Source: Halapricum desulfuricans (GTDB lineage: Archaea; Halobacteriota; Halobacteria; Halobacteriales; Haloarculaceae). Taken from it: a stretch of 64,000 bases of DNA. Under the pieces are notes generated by a model. The model was not told where the DNA came from. It was given only the letters and a program-made list of their open reading frames with translations, and did not search any database. The position numbers and the translations under genes are program-made. Below are positions 16,853 to 24,760 of the stretch, piece by piece. The number at the start of each line of letters is the position of its first letter. Position 1 is the stretch's first letter. Location of the stretch: positions 1,798,001-1,862,000 of the forward strand of contig NZ_CP064787.1 in the NCBI RefSeq assembly GCF_017094505.1, read 5' to 3'.

Positions 16853-17446
16853 ATGTCGCGCTGGTTCGCGCCGGGGACGTGGTGGTACGCGTTGCCGCTG
16901 TTGCTCATGGCCGGTCCGTTCATGTGGGTCGTGCCGTCGGTCGGAGCCGGATTCGCCATTGCGGGATTCGCAGTCCTGTACTTTCACCGCGATCCCGACC
17001 GCGAGACGCCCGCGGCGGGATACGTCTCGCCGGCGGACGGGACAGTTTCGGTCGTCCGCGAGGAAGACGGTCGCCTGCGCGTCGGCGTGTTTATGAACGT
17101 CTATCACGTCCACGTCAACCGCGCTCCGACCGCCGACGCGGTCCAGGAGACGACGCACGTGCCCGGCGCTCATCGTCCGGCGTTCTCCAAGGAATCGGAT
17201 CGCAACGAGCGGCTTCACGTCGACTTCCCCGACTACCGCGTCACGCTGATCGCCGGTGCGTTCGCCCGCCGGATCCATCCGTACGTCGAGGCCGGTGACA
17301 CGGTCGAGCGCGGCGAGCGTATCGGACACATCTCTTTCGGGAGCCGCGTGGACGTGCTGTTCCCGCCGTCGGTGACTCGCGAGGATCTGCTGGTCGAACG
17401 CGGCGACTCGGTCCGGGCCGGCGAAACTGTGCTCGCGGACCCGTAG
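16853..17446 (+). CDS. pssD: Archaetidylserine decarboxylase (protein-sorting associated)
   Basis: The ATG at 16853 (MSRWFAPGTWWYALPLLLM) is preferred over the 29-residue longer frame because the membrane segment then follows directly. The 197-residue enzyme has two N-terminal helices, then AAGYVSPADGTVSVV, VFMNVYHVHVNRAP and, near the C-terminus, FGSRVDVLFP, whose Gly-Ser is the self-cleavage site that makes the pyruvoyl cofactor. It should convert archaetidylserine to archaetidylethanolamine in the membrane. In Haloferax the orthologue PssD is needed for archaeosortase-dependent lipid anchoring of surface proteins. It is divergent from gdh. Confidence 0.88.
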   Translation: MSRWFAPGTWWYALPLLLMAGPFMWVVPSVGAGFAIAGFAVLYFHRDPDRETPAAGYVSPADGTVSVVREEDGRLRVGVFMNVYHVHVNRAPTADAVQETTHVPGAHRPAFSKESDRNERLHVDFPDYRVTLIAGAFARRIHPYVEAGDTVERGERIGHISFGSRVDVLFPPSVTREDLLVERGDSVRAGETVLADP

Positions 17447-17479
17447 CTGGCTGTCTGGGCCTCGACGCCTGCTGTCCTC

Positions 17480-20308
17480 CTACAGCGCCCACTCGACCAT
17501 CTCGGCGTAGGTCTCGTCCGTCGAGAGCGCGTCGGCGTCTCCCACCAGGACCAGCGATCGCTTCGCACGCGAGAGCGCGACGTTGATCCGCCGGTAGTCC
17601 TCGAAGATCGGTCCGTCGAGGTCGCCCGTGGCGACGAACGAGACGACGATCACCTCCTTGCTCGATCCCTGAAACCGATCGACGGTATCGACTGCCACGT
17701 CGTCGTCCAGTCGCTGGTCGATCTCGGCGACCTGCGCGCGATACGGCGCGATGACGCCGATGTCGTCCCGGGAGACGCCGGCCGAGGCGAACTCCTCGAC
17801 GACCTGTGCGACCGCATCGGCCTCCTCGGGATTGGTGTTCCCGTGAGCGTGACCGTCCGGATCAACGAACGCGACTCGACCCCGGAGCCGCTCCGGGAGT
17901 GCGGACGGGTCGACGCCCTCGAGGTCGCCAACGTGGCGGCTTGCGACCTCGCCGGTGGCAGGACGCAGCTGTCCGTCGTAGAACGCCTGCGAGGGGAACG
18001 CCTGAATACGCTGGGCCATCCGGTACTGCCGGTCGAGCAGGACGCCGGCCTCCGGGTGGTCCTCGATGAGCCGCTCGAAAAGCGACCGTCCGAGGTCTGC
18101 CCGTGGCTGTCCGCCGCTCTCCGATCCCGTCTTGCCGTCCGTTCCGCTGTCTTCGGATCGCACGACCGGGGGCAGCTGCTGGTGGTCGCCGATCAGGACG
18201 AACCGGTCGGCGAGGTTCGTCGCCGCGAGCGTCCCCGGCTCGGTGAGCTGGCCGGCCTCGTCGACGACGGCCGCGTCGAAGCGCTGCTCGCGAACGACAC
18301 GCGAACCACAGGAAGCCGTCGTCGCCGCCACGACCGGCGCGTCTTCGAGCCTGCTCGCCAGTTCGTCCGGGTCGCCGGCCTGCTCGAGCCGGAACCGCTG
18401 CATGTCCTCGCGGACGCCGCTCTCGGTCCCGACGCGGACGACGTCGGTGAATCCCTGTTCGACCAGCGCCTCGATCGCGTTGTCGACGGCCCGGTTGGTG
18501 AACGCCGACAGGAGCACGCGCTCGCCGCGATCGACGAGTTCCCGGACGATCTTCGCGAGCGTGTAGGTCTTGCCCGTGCCGGGCGGGCCGTGGACCAGCG
18601 CGAAGTCCTCCGCGCCGACCGCCCGCCGGACGGCCTCGTCCTGGGCCGGATTGTTGTCGACGAACGTCGCATCGGACGTGTCGAACTCGGGATCGCGCCG
18701 ACCGAAGAGCACGTCCTTGGCCGACTGGGGCTGTTTGAGCACGGCGTCGTGCAGCGCGGTCAACAGCCGGTCGGTCGACAGCTCCGAGGGATAGATGTCG
18801 AGCCGGCGGAGTTCGACCGGCTCGTCCGCCGTGACGACGATCTCTTGGCCGGTCGTCGGTTCGTCGCCCGCACTATCGCCATCCGGCGACGACCCGCCGA
18901 GCCGCTCGACTCGCGCGAGTTCGGCCTCGCCCCGGATCGGGTGGCCGTCGCTGGCCAGCACCACGTCGCCCTCCCGTATCTTCGATGTCGCGCCCGTGCC
19001 CGCGGCGCGCAACTCCCAGCGGCCGCCGTCGATCTCGCGCCGTCCGAGCGGCTGGAGGTCCACGAGCGCGCGGTCGTCGTCGGCCCGTTCGGTCGAGCCC
19101 TGCCGCCAGAGTTTGGCGTACTCGCGGTGGACCGCCCGGCGTTCGGCCTCGATCGCCCGGTAGAACCGATCGAAGTACGCCCGCTCCCGTTCGGGGATCG
19201 GACTGCCGACCTGCCCGGCCTTCGACTCCTGACCGAGCCGTCCGGAAACGGCCATGCAGGTGTCCTGCTCGAAACAGTACTCGCACTTGGCGTCGCCCTC
19301 GTAGCCCGTCGGGACGTCGGTCCCGTACTCCGTCGCCGCGATCGCGTTTCGCGCCCGGAGGACGAACTCCAGGAGTCCGGACCCGATGGAGAACTCCTTG
19401 GCCGGCGAGAGGTCGCCGCCCTCCTCGGCCCGGTCGACGGCAGCGTTTTTGGTGTACAGCAGCGTTCCGGTGTCGGGCGCGGCCACGAGCGCGGAGGGCG
19501 TGTCGGTATCCACCGTGGCGCCGCCGTCGCCCATCATGCTCGCGGCCGAAGTCTCTTCGGCCGCTCGCTCGCCGAGGATCAGCGCGTAGGCCGCGGCCTG
19601 GATCTTGTCATGAAAGCGTGGCTCCCGTCGAGTGTTCTTGCCCGTCTTGAGTTCGACCGGCATCCCCCGGCGGACGGCGTCTGCACGGCCCTTGATGCCG
19701 TATCGCTCGCTGATCAGGGTCATCTCCGAGCGCCACTCGTCTCGCTCCGTGAGCGTCCCCTGGGCGAGCCAGCCCTCGATGGCGCTGGCGTGATCGCGCA
19801 CGTCCTCGGCGACACTGTCGCTGTCCCGTCCAAGCAGGCCGAGCTCCAGCCCGGCGGCCTCGACCTGCTCCTCGACCGTGGTATCGAGATCGCGCCCGCG
19901 CAGCAGGTCACCGAACACCTCGTGGACGATCGTCCCCTTGACGACCGGGTAGGCCAGCGGGAGCCCGTCGATCTTGTTGAGGTAGTACATCCGCGGGCAC
20001 TGCACCCACGCGCGGATGTCGGTCACGTCCACGACGAACTCGGGTTCGACGACCACCGTCGTGTCGCTCCCGGTGGTGTACTGGGTCTCCCCCTGGTAGG
20101 TTCGCTTCTCGGCGTCGTAAACGGCCAGTTCCATCCCCGATTCGAGTTGCTCGGCGTTCTCGACCCAGTCGCCCCACAGCGTCACCGTCGTCGGTTCGCC
20201 GCGGCCGCGGTCCGGACGGACCGTGACCTCACAGAGCTCGCGCTCGCCGTACTGCGTACTGACAGTCTCGGGATCGTCAGTTTCGACGACGACACCGCGA
20301 ACGTTCAC
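17480..20308 (-). CDS. dna2: Dna2-type helicase-nuclease with Fe-S cluster
   Basis: A 942-residue fusion. The N-terminal 110 residues look like an OB-fold (WGDWVENAEQLESGMEL). Next is a RecB/Cas4-like nuclease: CPRMYYL, GTIVHEVFG, KGRADAV, PVELKTGK, and the cysteines CEYCFEQDTC that complete a four-Cys Fe-S cluster. The C-terminal half is a superfamily 1B helicase: Walker A GPPGTGKT, DEAGQ, GDHQQLPPV, DRQYRM, VDRFQGSSKEV and NVALSRAKRSLVLVGD. By analogy with Dna2 it processes flaps and resects DNA ends. It is separated by only 33 bp from the convergent decarboxylase gene. Confidence 0.9.
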   Translation of the reverse strand: MNVRGVVVETDDPETVSTQYGERELCEVTVRPDRGRGEPTTVTLWGDWVENAEQLESGMELAVYDAEKRTYQGETQYTTGSDTTVVVEPEFVVDVTDIRAWVQCPRMYYLNKIDGLPLAYPVVKGTIVHEVFGDLLRGRDLDTTVEEQVEAAGLELGLLGRDSDSVAEDVRDHASAIEGWLAQGTLTERDEWRSEMTLISERYGIKGRADAVRRGMPVELKTGKNTRREPRFHDKIQAAAYALILGERAAEETSAASMMGDGGATVDTDTPSALVAAPDTGTLLYTKNAAVDRAEEGGDLSPAKEFSIGSGLLEFVLRARNAIAATEYGTDVPTGYEGDAKCEYCFEQDTCMAVSGRLGQESKAGQVGSPIPERERAYFDRFYRAIEAERRAVHREYAKLWRQGSTERADDDRALVDLQPLGRREIDGGRWELRAAGTGATSKIREGDVVLASDGHPIRGEAELARVERLGGSSPDGDSAGDEPTTGQEIVVTADEPVELRRLDIYPSELSTDRLLTALHDAVLKQPQSAKDVLFGRRDPEFDTSDATFVDNNPAQDEAVRRAVGAEDFALVHGPPGTGKTYTLAKIVRELVDRGERVLLSAFTNRAVDNAIEALVEQGFTDVVRVGTESGVREDMQRFRLEQAGDPDELASRLEDAPVVAATTASCGSRVVREQRFDAAVVDEAGQLTEPGTLAATNLADRFVLIGDHQQLPPVVRSEDSGTDGKTGSESGGQPRADLGRSLFERLIEDHPEAGVLLDRQYRMAQRIQAFPSQAFYDGQLRPATGEVASRHVGDLEGVDPSALPERLRGRVAFVDPDGHAHGNTNPEEADAVAQVVEEFASAGVSRDDIGVIAPYRAQVAEIDQRLDDDVAVDTVDRFQGSSKEVIVVSFVATGDLDGPIFEDYRRINVALSRAKRSLVLVGDADALSTDETYAEMVEWAL

Positions 20309-20368
20309 GGGTCCAGTCAGGACCGCACCGGGAAAAACGCTGTCGGTGCCTAGTCCGGGGCGGCACTC

Positions 20369-20857
20369 CTACGGGGACGTCGAAGCGTTCTCCAGACGGA
20401 GGGCGGTCAACTCCACGTACCGGTTTCCGGTCGGACAGAACTCGGGCTGGTCGGGATCGGACCCGTACCACTCGACTGTGACCCGATCCAGCCCGGAGAG
20501 TTCGAACCCGATATCACCGGGCGGAACCGTGATCGAATCGCCGCGAGACAGCGTCTCGTCGTCGCTGATCCACTCGCGACTGGCCGCGTCCGGGCTGGTG
20601 GCGCTGCGAACCGAGACGACGATCCGGTCGGTCGCCGGGCCGCCGACCGTGTCGTTGCCGACGTACGTCGCCGTGACGGTCGATCCGTTCGTGGAGACTG
20701 CGAACTCGGCGGCCGGCGCCCGGACCGCCCCAGTCTCACCACAGGGTGCGCCGGGCACGACGAACAGCCCGGCGTACGCGAGCGCGACCATCCCGAGCAG
20801 AAGCGCGACCGGGCCGAAGACGACGACCGCCCAGCGCCGGCCCGTGACCGCTGTCAT
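20369..20857 (-). CDS. Membrane-anchored exported protein, unknown
   Basis: A 162-residue protein with one N-terminal membrane helix (WAVVVFGPVALLLGMVALAYAGLFVV) and an extracellular domain of about 120 residues. The domain has two cysteines (VPGAPCGETG and PEFCPTGNR) that could form a disulfide linking its start and end, and a beta-rich character (TVTATYVGNDTV, ITVPPGDIGFELSGLDRVTVEWY). I do not recognise the family. It lies 60 bp upstream of dna2 in the same direction and could be co-transcribed with it. Confidence 0.62.
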   Translation of the reverse strand: MTAVTGRRWAVVVFGPVALLLGMVALAYAGLFVVPGAPCGETGAVRAPAAEFAVSTNGSTVTATYVGNDTVGGPATDRIVVSVRSATSPDAASREWISDDETLSRGDSITVPPGDIGFELSGLDRVTVEWYGSDPDQPEFCPTGNRYVELTALRLENASTSP

Positions 20858-20939
20858 TGGCAGAGGTTAGCTCCCGGTGGCAAAGAGCGCGCCGGTTTCG
20901 ATCGATATGTTCATTCTCCGTCAGACCCAACCGTCGATC

Positions 20940-21485
20940 ATGCGCGTTCGTGACTGGCAGGACATCCTCGAGGACGTCGTCGAGAACGACAGCGATCCCG
21001 ACCAGTGGCGAGCGGTCGGCGGCGACCGGCGATCCGGCATCGGCGAAGACCTCTATCTCGCCCATCCGTCGACCGGCGTCTACCAGCTGAAGACCTACGC
21101 GAAAAACCCCTACGAGGTCGAGGGGGTCGGCGCGCAGATCGCCCGGCGGGTCGACGACGAGATCGATCCGCTGTTCCCCGAGGAGGGCAGCGGACTGTTC
21201 GGCGTCCAGCAGCCGATCGAAGACGAACGCGAGGCCGAACAGAAGGCGAAGGACCTAGAGACGGTGCTCGAAACCCACGCCGACGCCCCGACGACGCCCG
21301 AAGCGCTGTTCGAAGACCTCATGGAAACACTCGACAGCCCGGCCTACGGTCCGATGGAGTTCGACACGCACGACCGTCCCGACTCGATGACTGACCTCAC
21401 CGACACCTTCGAGGAAGCAGAAGAGTTGCTCGATGCCGAACTCGACGACCTCATCGACGAGGACGTGACGCGCGGCTTCCAGTGA
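20940..21485 (+). CDS. Conserved acidic cytosolic protein, unknown
   Basis: The frame opens at 20877, but the ATG at 20940 (MRVRDWQDILEDVVENDSDP) is the more natural start, giving 181 residues. There are no membrane segments or cysteines. Residues 15-70 contain a compact region (DQWRAVGGDRRSGIGEDLYL, then GVYQLKTYAKNPYEVEGVGA), followed by charged helices and a strongly acidic C-terminal helix (FEEAEELLDAELDDLIDEDV). I do not recognise it. It is divergent from the exported protein gene. Confidence 0.62.
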   Translation: MRVRDWQDILEDVVENDSDPDQWRAVGGDRRSGIGEDLYLAHPSTGVYQLKTYAKNPYEVEGVGAQIARRVDDEIDPLFPEEGSGLFGVQQPIEDEREAEQKAKDLETVLETHADAPTTPEALFEDLMETLDSPAYGPMEFDTHDRPDSMTDLTDTFEEAEELLDAELDDLIDEDVTRGFQ

Positions 21486-21661
21486 CGAACAGTTACATTC
21501 TGCGAGCTATTTTTCATGCGACTTTATCAGGACATTGTAGGGGTTATGGCGGGCGATAGAGATTTTCACCTGTGACGATAGGTAACTCGCACGCTGGATC
21601 TCTCCACGGTTTGGGTCTGCTACGCCCCGTAGCGGCCGCATGACACGTTCGTTCCCGGGCG

Positions 21662-22906
21662 TCACTTCCGGAGCGCGAACTGTGGCCCGTGCGTGTGACG
21701 GCGCTGGAGGAGACACCCTCCCAGAATCACGAGGACCCCGACCAGCCCGGGCGTCGCGAACGTCAAGACCGGGCGAACGACCGTCTCGAGAAGTCCGGGA
21801 GCGAAGCCCGCCATCTCGAAGCCTGTCTCGAGGTCGTCGTACCGGATCGCGATCGAGGCGACGAGCGCACCGGCGAGCAACAGCCGCCGTGGCCGCCCGC
21901 GCTCGAGCAGATACAGCAGGGGAATCAGCGGGAAGTAGAGGATCACGAAGTAGAGCGGAAACGACGGGAAGAAGACGAGAATCGCGGCCATCGTCCCCGT
22001 GATCGAGACGAGCCGGTCCTCCCGGTCCTCGATCGTCCGGTAGAGATACGCCACCGGCGGCGCGAGCACGAGCGCAGCCAGCAGGCCGTACAGCGTGGGA
22101 TCGACGGTCGGCAACAGCACCGAGATCGGCCGCCGGATCGTCAGATACGTCGCTTCCGGATCGAGCCCGCCCGCGAAGGCGTCGGGCGAGAACCGCGGGA
22201 CGATCGCGCGTTCGACGTACGCGACCGTCAGTTCCGGCCCGAAGACGGCCAGCCCGGCCGCGAAGCCGGCGAGAGCGAACCCGACGGCAGCAGCGATCGC
22301 CCGCCAGGCCCGCCGGCGGAGCAGCCAGAGCCCGACGGCCGCCGGGAACACCTTCAGAAACGCCGCGAAGCCGAAGGCGACGCCGGCGAGCGTCTCCCGG
22401 TCGGCATCGAGCGCGACGAAGCCGACCACCAGCGCGGCCACGAGGTGATGATTGACCTGTCCGAACAGCAGCGAGGACATCGAGTGGACCGAGCCGACGA
22501 CGAACGCCCCGATCAGCCCGCGATCGAGCCACGGCAGGCGACCGCCGCCGACACGCTCGATGTACCGAACGAGCAGCCACGCCGCGCCCAGCCCCACCAG
22601 CACCGTCTCGATCGTGTGGGCGGCGAACCCGACCGTCTCGCCGCCCAGCAACGCCAGCGGGGCGAACCCGAGGACGGTGATCGGCGGGTAGACGTAGTGA
22701 AAGTACCCCGGAAGTCCCTCGGGGACGGCCGTATAGAAGTTCCCGCCCTCGAGGGCGACGGTACCCGCGAGGTGGTACACCCGGTAGTCGATGGCGATGT
22801 GCCGGGGGCTGGCCAGCAGGACGTATGCGAGATTGCCGAGTCCGAGCGCGACGCCCACCAGCAGGACGAGTCGGACGCCGCGGTTTCGCTCTTCGAGGTC
22901 CAGCAC
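21662..22906 (-). CDS. GT87-family polyprenyl-linked glycosyltransferase
   Basis: A 414-residue multi-pass membrane protein (about ten helices) of the DUF2029/GT87 type, which moves sugars from polyprenyl phosphate carriers on the outer face of the membrane. The N-terminal loop has IDYRVYHLAG and YFHYVYPP, matching the family's first extracytoplasmic loop with its Asp, and FLKVFPAAVGLWLLRRR follows a central helix. The start is a GTG at 22906; no ATG competes. Its acceptor is unknown. The window holds two more sugar-transfer membrane proteins of this general class (49378 and the GT2 at 48025). Confidence 0.78.
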   Translation of the reverse strand: MLDLEERNRGVRLVLLVGVALGLGNLAYVLLASPRHIAIDYRVYHLAGTVALEGGNFYTAVPEGLPGYFHYVYPPITVLGFAPLALLGGETVGFAAHTIETVLVGLGAAWLLVRYIERVGGGRLPWLDRGLIGAFVVGSVHSMSSLLFGQVNHHLVAALVVGFVALDADRETLAGVAFGFAAFLKVFPAAVGLWLLRRRAWRAIAAAVGFALAGFAAGLAVFGPELTVAYVERAIVPRFSPDAFAGGLDPEATYLTIRRPISVLLPTVDPTLYGLLAALVLAPPVAYLYRTIEDREDRLVSITGTMAAILVFFPSFPLYFVILYFPLIPLLYLLERGRPRRLLLAGALVASIAIRYDDLETGFEMAGFAPGLLETVVRPVLTFATPGLVGVLVILGGCLLQRRHTHGPQFALRK

Positions 22907-22969
22907 GTCCGTCAGCCACGAGTACCTCCATAAAAAGCAGTCCGATCCGGGCCGCTCGGCGGGACGTTC

Positions 22970-23542
22970 TCAGGGCAGCAGGACGCCGTCGACCGCGTGG
23001 ACAACGCCGTTGGCGGCCTCGAGGTCCGTCACGACGATCGTCGCCTGCTCGTCGTTCAACACGCCGCCGTCCTGCGTGACGAACTCGCGGTTGAGCATCC
23101 GGAGCCGCGGCGCACCGAGGACCGAGTCGGCGTACCGGCGGCCGCGGGTGAGGTGGTACAGCAGGATGTCTGCCGGAATCTCGTCGGCGTTTTCCTCGTC
23201 AAAGCCGATCGCATTGAAGGCGGCGTCGATCGGCGCGAACACCGTGTACTGGCCGCGCCGGGTATTGAGCGTCTCGAGCAGGTCCGGCTTCGCCACGAGC
23301 GCGGCGATCAACACGTCGAACTGCCCCTCGTAGGGCCCGCCCTCGTCGTTGGCCGCGATGGCGAGCTCGACGATCGTCGGCTCGGCGCTCGCACCCTGTC
23401 GGCGTCGTTCGTTCGCGATACCGCGTCCCTTCGCTCGGGCGGGCCCTCGCGCACCGGCAGTACCGATCCCGCCGAGGGCGAACGCCGCCCCCGTCGCTCC
23501 GATCATTTTCAACGCTGTTCGTCGTCCGATGTCTGGTGTCAT
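22970..23542 (-). CDS. Tat-exported fasciclin-domain protein
   Basis: The start is taken at the ATG at 23542 (MTPDIGRRTALKMIGATGAA), preceded by a GGAG motif; a TTG at 23575 is less likely. Residues 8-25 form a twin-arginine signal (RRTALKMIG...). After a basic linker comes one fasciclin (FAS1) domain of about 130 residues: TVFAPIDAAFNAIGFD, ILLYHLTRGRRYADSV, MLNREFVTQDGG and the closing NGVVHAVDGVLLP. FAS1 domains mediate adhesion at the cell surface. There is no lipobox, so the protein is either secreted or retained by the membrane segment. A TATATG motif lies about 44 nt upstream. Confidence 0.85.
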   Translation of the reverse strand: MTPDIGRRTALKMIGATGAAFALGGIGTAGARGPARAKGRGIANERRRQGASAEPTIVELAIAANDEGGPYEGQFDVLIAALVAKPDLLETLNTRRGQYTVFAPIDAAFNAIGFDEENADEIPADILLYHLTRGRRYADSVLGAPRLRMLNREFVTQDGGVLNDEQATIVVTDLEAANGVVHAVDGVLLP

Positions 23543-23692
23543 ACGTTCTCGCTCCTCGCCTTCTGTTGTACTCAAGAGGACATATACCGGATGCGCAACC
23601 CGTTCGGTATGCTACCAGACAGCATGTAGCGCGTCGATAACTTGGGACGCCAGAACGCCAGTCCTATTGCCGTTCCCCGAGTCGATCGACGT

Positions 23693-24589
23693 ATGGCGAT
23701 CGGTGACGTCGAAACAGTTCCGGCCGACGAGAGCGTCCACTACGTCGACACCGGGATGTACGACTCCGCGGAGTACGGCTCGGTGTACCTGATCGACGAC
23801 GACCGTCCCGCGCTGGTCGATACCGGGATCGGGACGAACTACGAGCGGATCCTCGATCTGCTCGAGACCGTCGGGGTGGCGCCCGACGAACTGTCGGTGA
23901 TCGCGCTGACGCACGTCCATCTCGATCACGCCGGCGGTGCCGGATTCCTCGCCGAGGCGTGTCCGAACGCCGCGGTCTACGTCCACGAGATCGGCGCGCC
24001 CCACCTCGTCGACCCCGGCCGACTCTGGGAGGGGACGAAAGGGGCCGTCGGCGACCAGATCGTCTTCTACACCGAACCGGAGCCGATCCCCGAAGATCGG
24101 ATCGAGTCGATCGAGGGCGGCTCGGAGATCGACCTCGGAAACCGTACCCTGCGGGCACATCACGCGCCGGGACACGCCCCTCATCAGGTCGTCTTCGAGA
24201 TGCCCGAGAGCGACGCCGTCTTCACCGGCGACGCCGCCGGCGTCTACACGCCGTCGGTCGATCGGATCCACGCCACCAGCCCGCCGCCGCAGTTCGATCT
24301 CGACGGCGCGCTCAAGGACGTCGAAATGCTTCAGGAACTCGACCCCGAGACGCTGCTGTACGCTCACTTCGGGCCGGCCCCGGCCGACGGTCGGCTCTCG
24401 GCATACGCCGAGCGGCTCCAGTCGTGGGTCGCCGAGGTTCGAGACGCCCGCAGGGACGTCGACGACGTCGAGGGGATCGTCGAGCGGCTGTGGGACCCGG
24501 CCGACGCTCCCGAGGTCTGGGACGAGCGCAAGGCGCGTGGCGAGTTCGCGATGAACGTCCGCGGCGTGCTGGCGTCGCTCGACGAGTAG
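23693..24589 (+). CDS. MBL-fold metallo-hydrolase
   Basis: A 298-residue protein of the metallo-beta-lactamase superfamily. The HxHxDH motif is THVHLDHAGGAG near residue 80. The later ligands are in HHAPGHAPHQ, GDAAGVY and YAHFGPAP. The C-terminal 60 residues add helices (LQSWVAEVRDARRDVDDVEG). Substrate cannot be deduced: family members include glyoxalase II and lactonases. I start at the ATG at 23693 (MAIGDVETVPADESVHYV); CCTATTGC about 27 nt upstream is a passable TATA box. The next gene encodes a rhodanese fusion, and MBL enzymes often pair with rhodaneses in persulfide metabolism, but the two genes are 170 bp apart. Confidence 0.82.
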   Translation: MAIGDVETVPADESVHYVDTGMYDSAEYGSVYLIDDDRPALVDTGIGTNYERILDLLETVGVAPDELSVIALTHVHLDHAGGAGFLAEACPNAAVYVHEIGAPHLVDPGRLWEGTKGAVGDQIVFYTEPEPIPEDRIESIEGGSEIDLGNRTLRAHHAPGHAPHQVVFEMPESDAVFTGDAAGVYTPSVDRIHATSPPPQFDLDGALKDVEMLQELDPETLLYAHFGPAPADGRLSAYAERLQSWVAEVRDARRDVDDVEGIVERLWDPADAPEVWDERKARGEFAMNVRGVLASLDE

Positions 24590-24643
24590 GCCCGCGTCTC
24601 CGAGTACGCACTTAAAAGGTGCAACTGATATTGCGTCGGGCGT

Positions 24644-24754
24644 ATGGTCCTCACGGACGAGCGTTCGAGTGATGACCACGCTGTCTCAGCACTGGTCGTA
24701 TCGTGTCTCGAATCGCAATCGAATGTCTGCCGGCCGACGTCCGACGGACGGTGA
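24644..24754 (+). CDS. Possible 36-residue leader ORF before CoA-disulfide reductase
   Basis: A small ORF (MVLTDERSSDDHAVSALVVS..., ending CRPTSDGR) stops 6 nt before the next start. The motif CTTAAAAG (24611-24618) is centred 29 nt before its ATG, exactly where a leaderless haloarchaeal promoter should stand, whereas it is 146 nt from the large gene. So the transcript probably begins at this ATG. It could be a real micropeptide or a regulatory upstream ORF. Two cysteines are present. No coding conservation can be checked here. Confidence 0.4.
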   Translation: MVLTDERSSDDHAVSALVVSCLESQSNVCRPTSDGR

Positions 24755-24760
24755 GCGCCG

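Noticed and set aside
17843-20353. An 836-codon plus-strand open frame
   Set aside because: It is entirely opposite the Dna2-type gene, whose helicase and nuclease motifs are intact; no motifs are present in the plus frame.
21689-22933. A 414-codon plus-strand frame opposite the GT87 gene
   Set aside because: The minus-strand protein has clear membrane helices and family motifs; the plus frame is charged low complexity.
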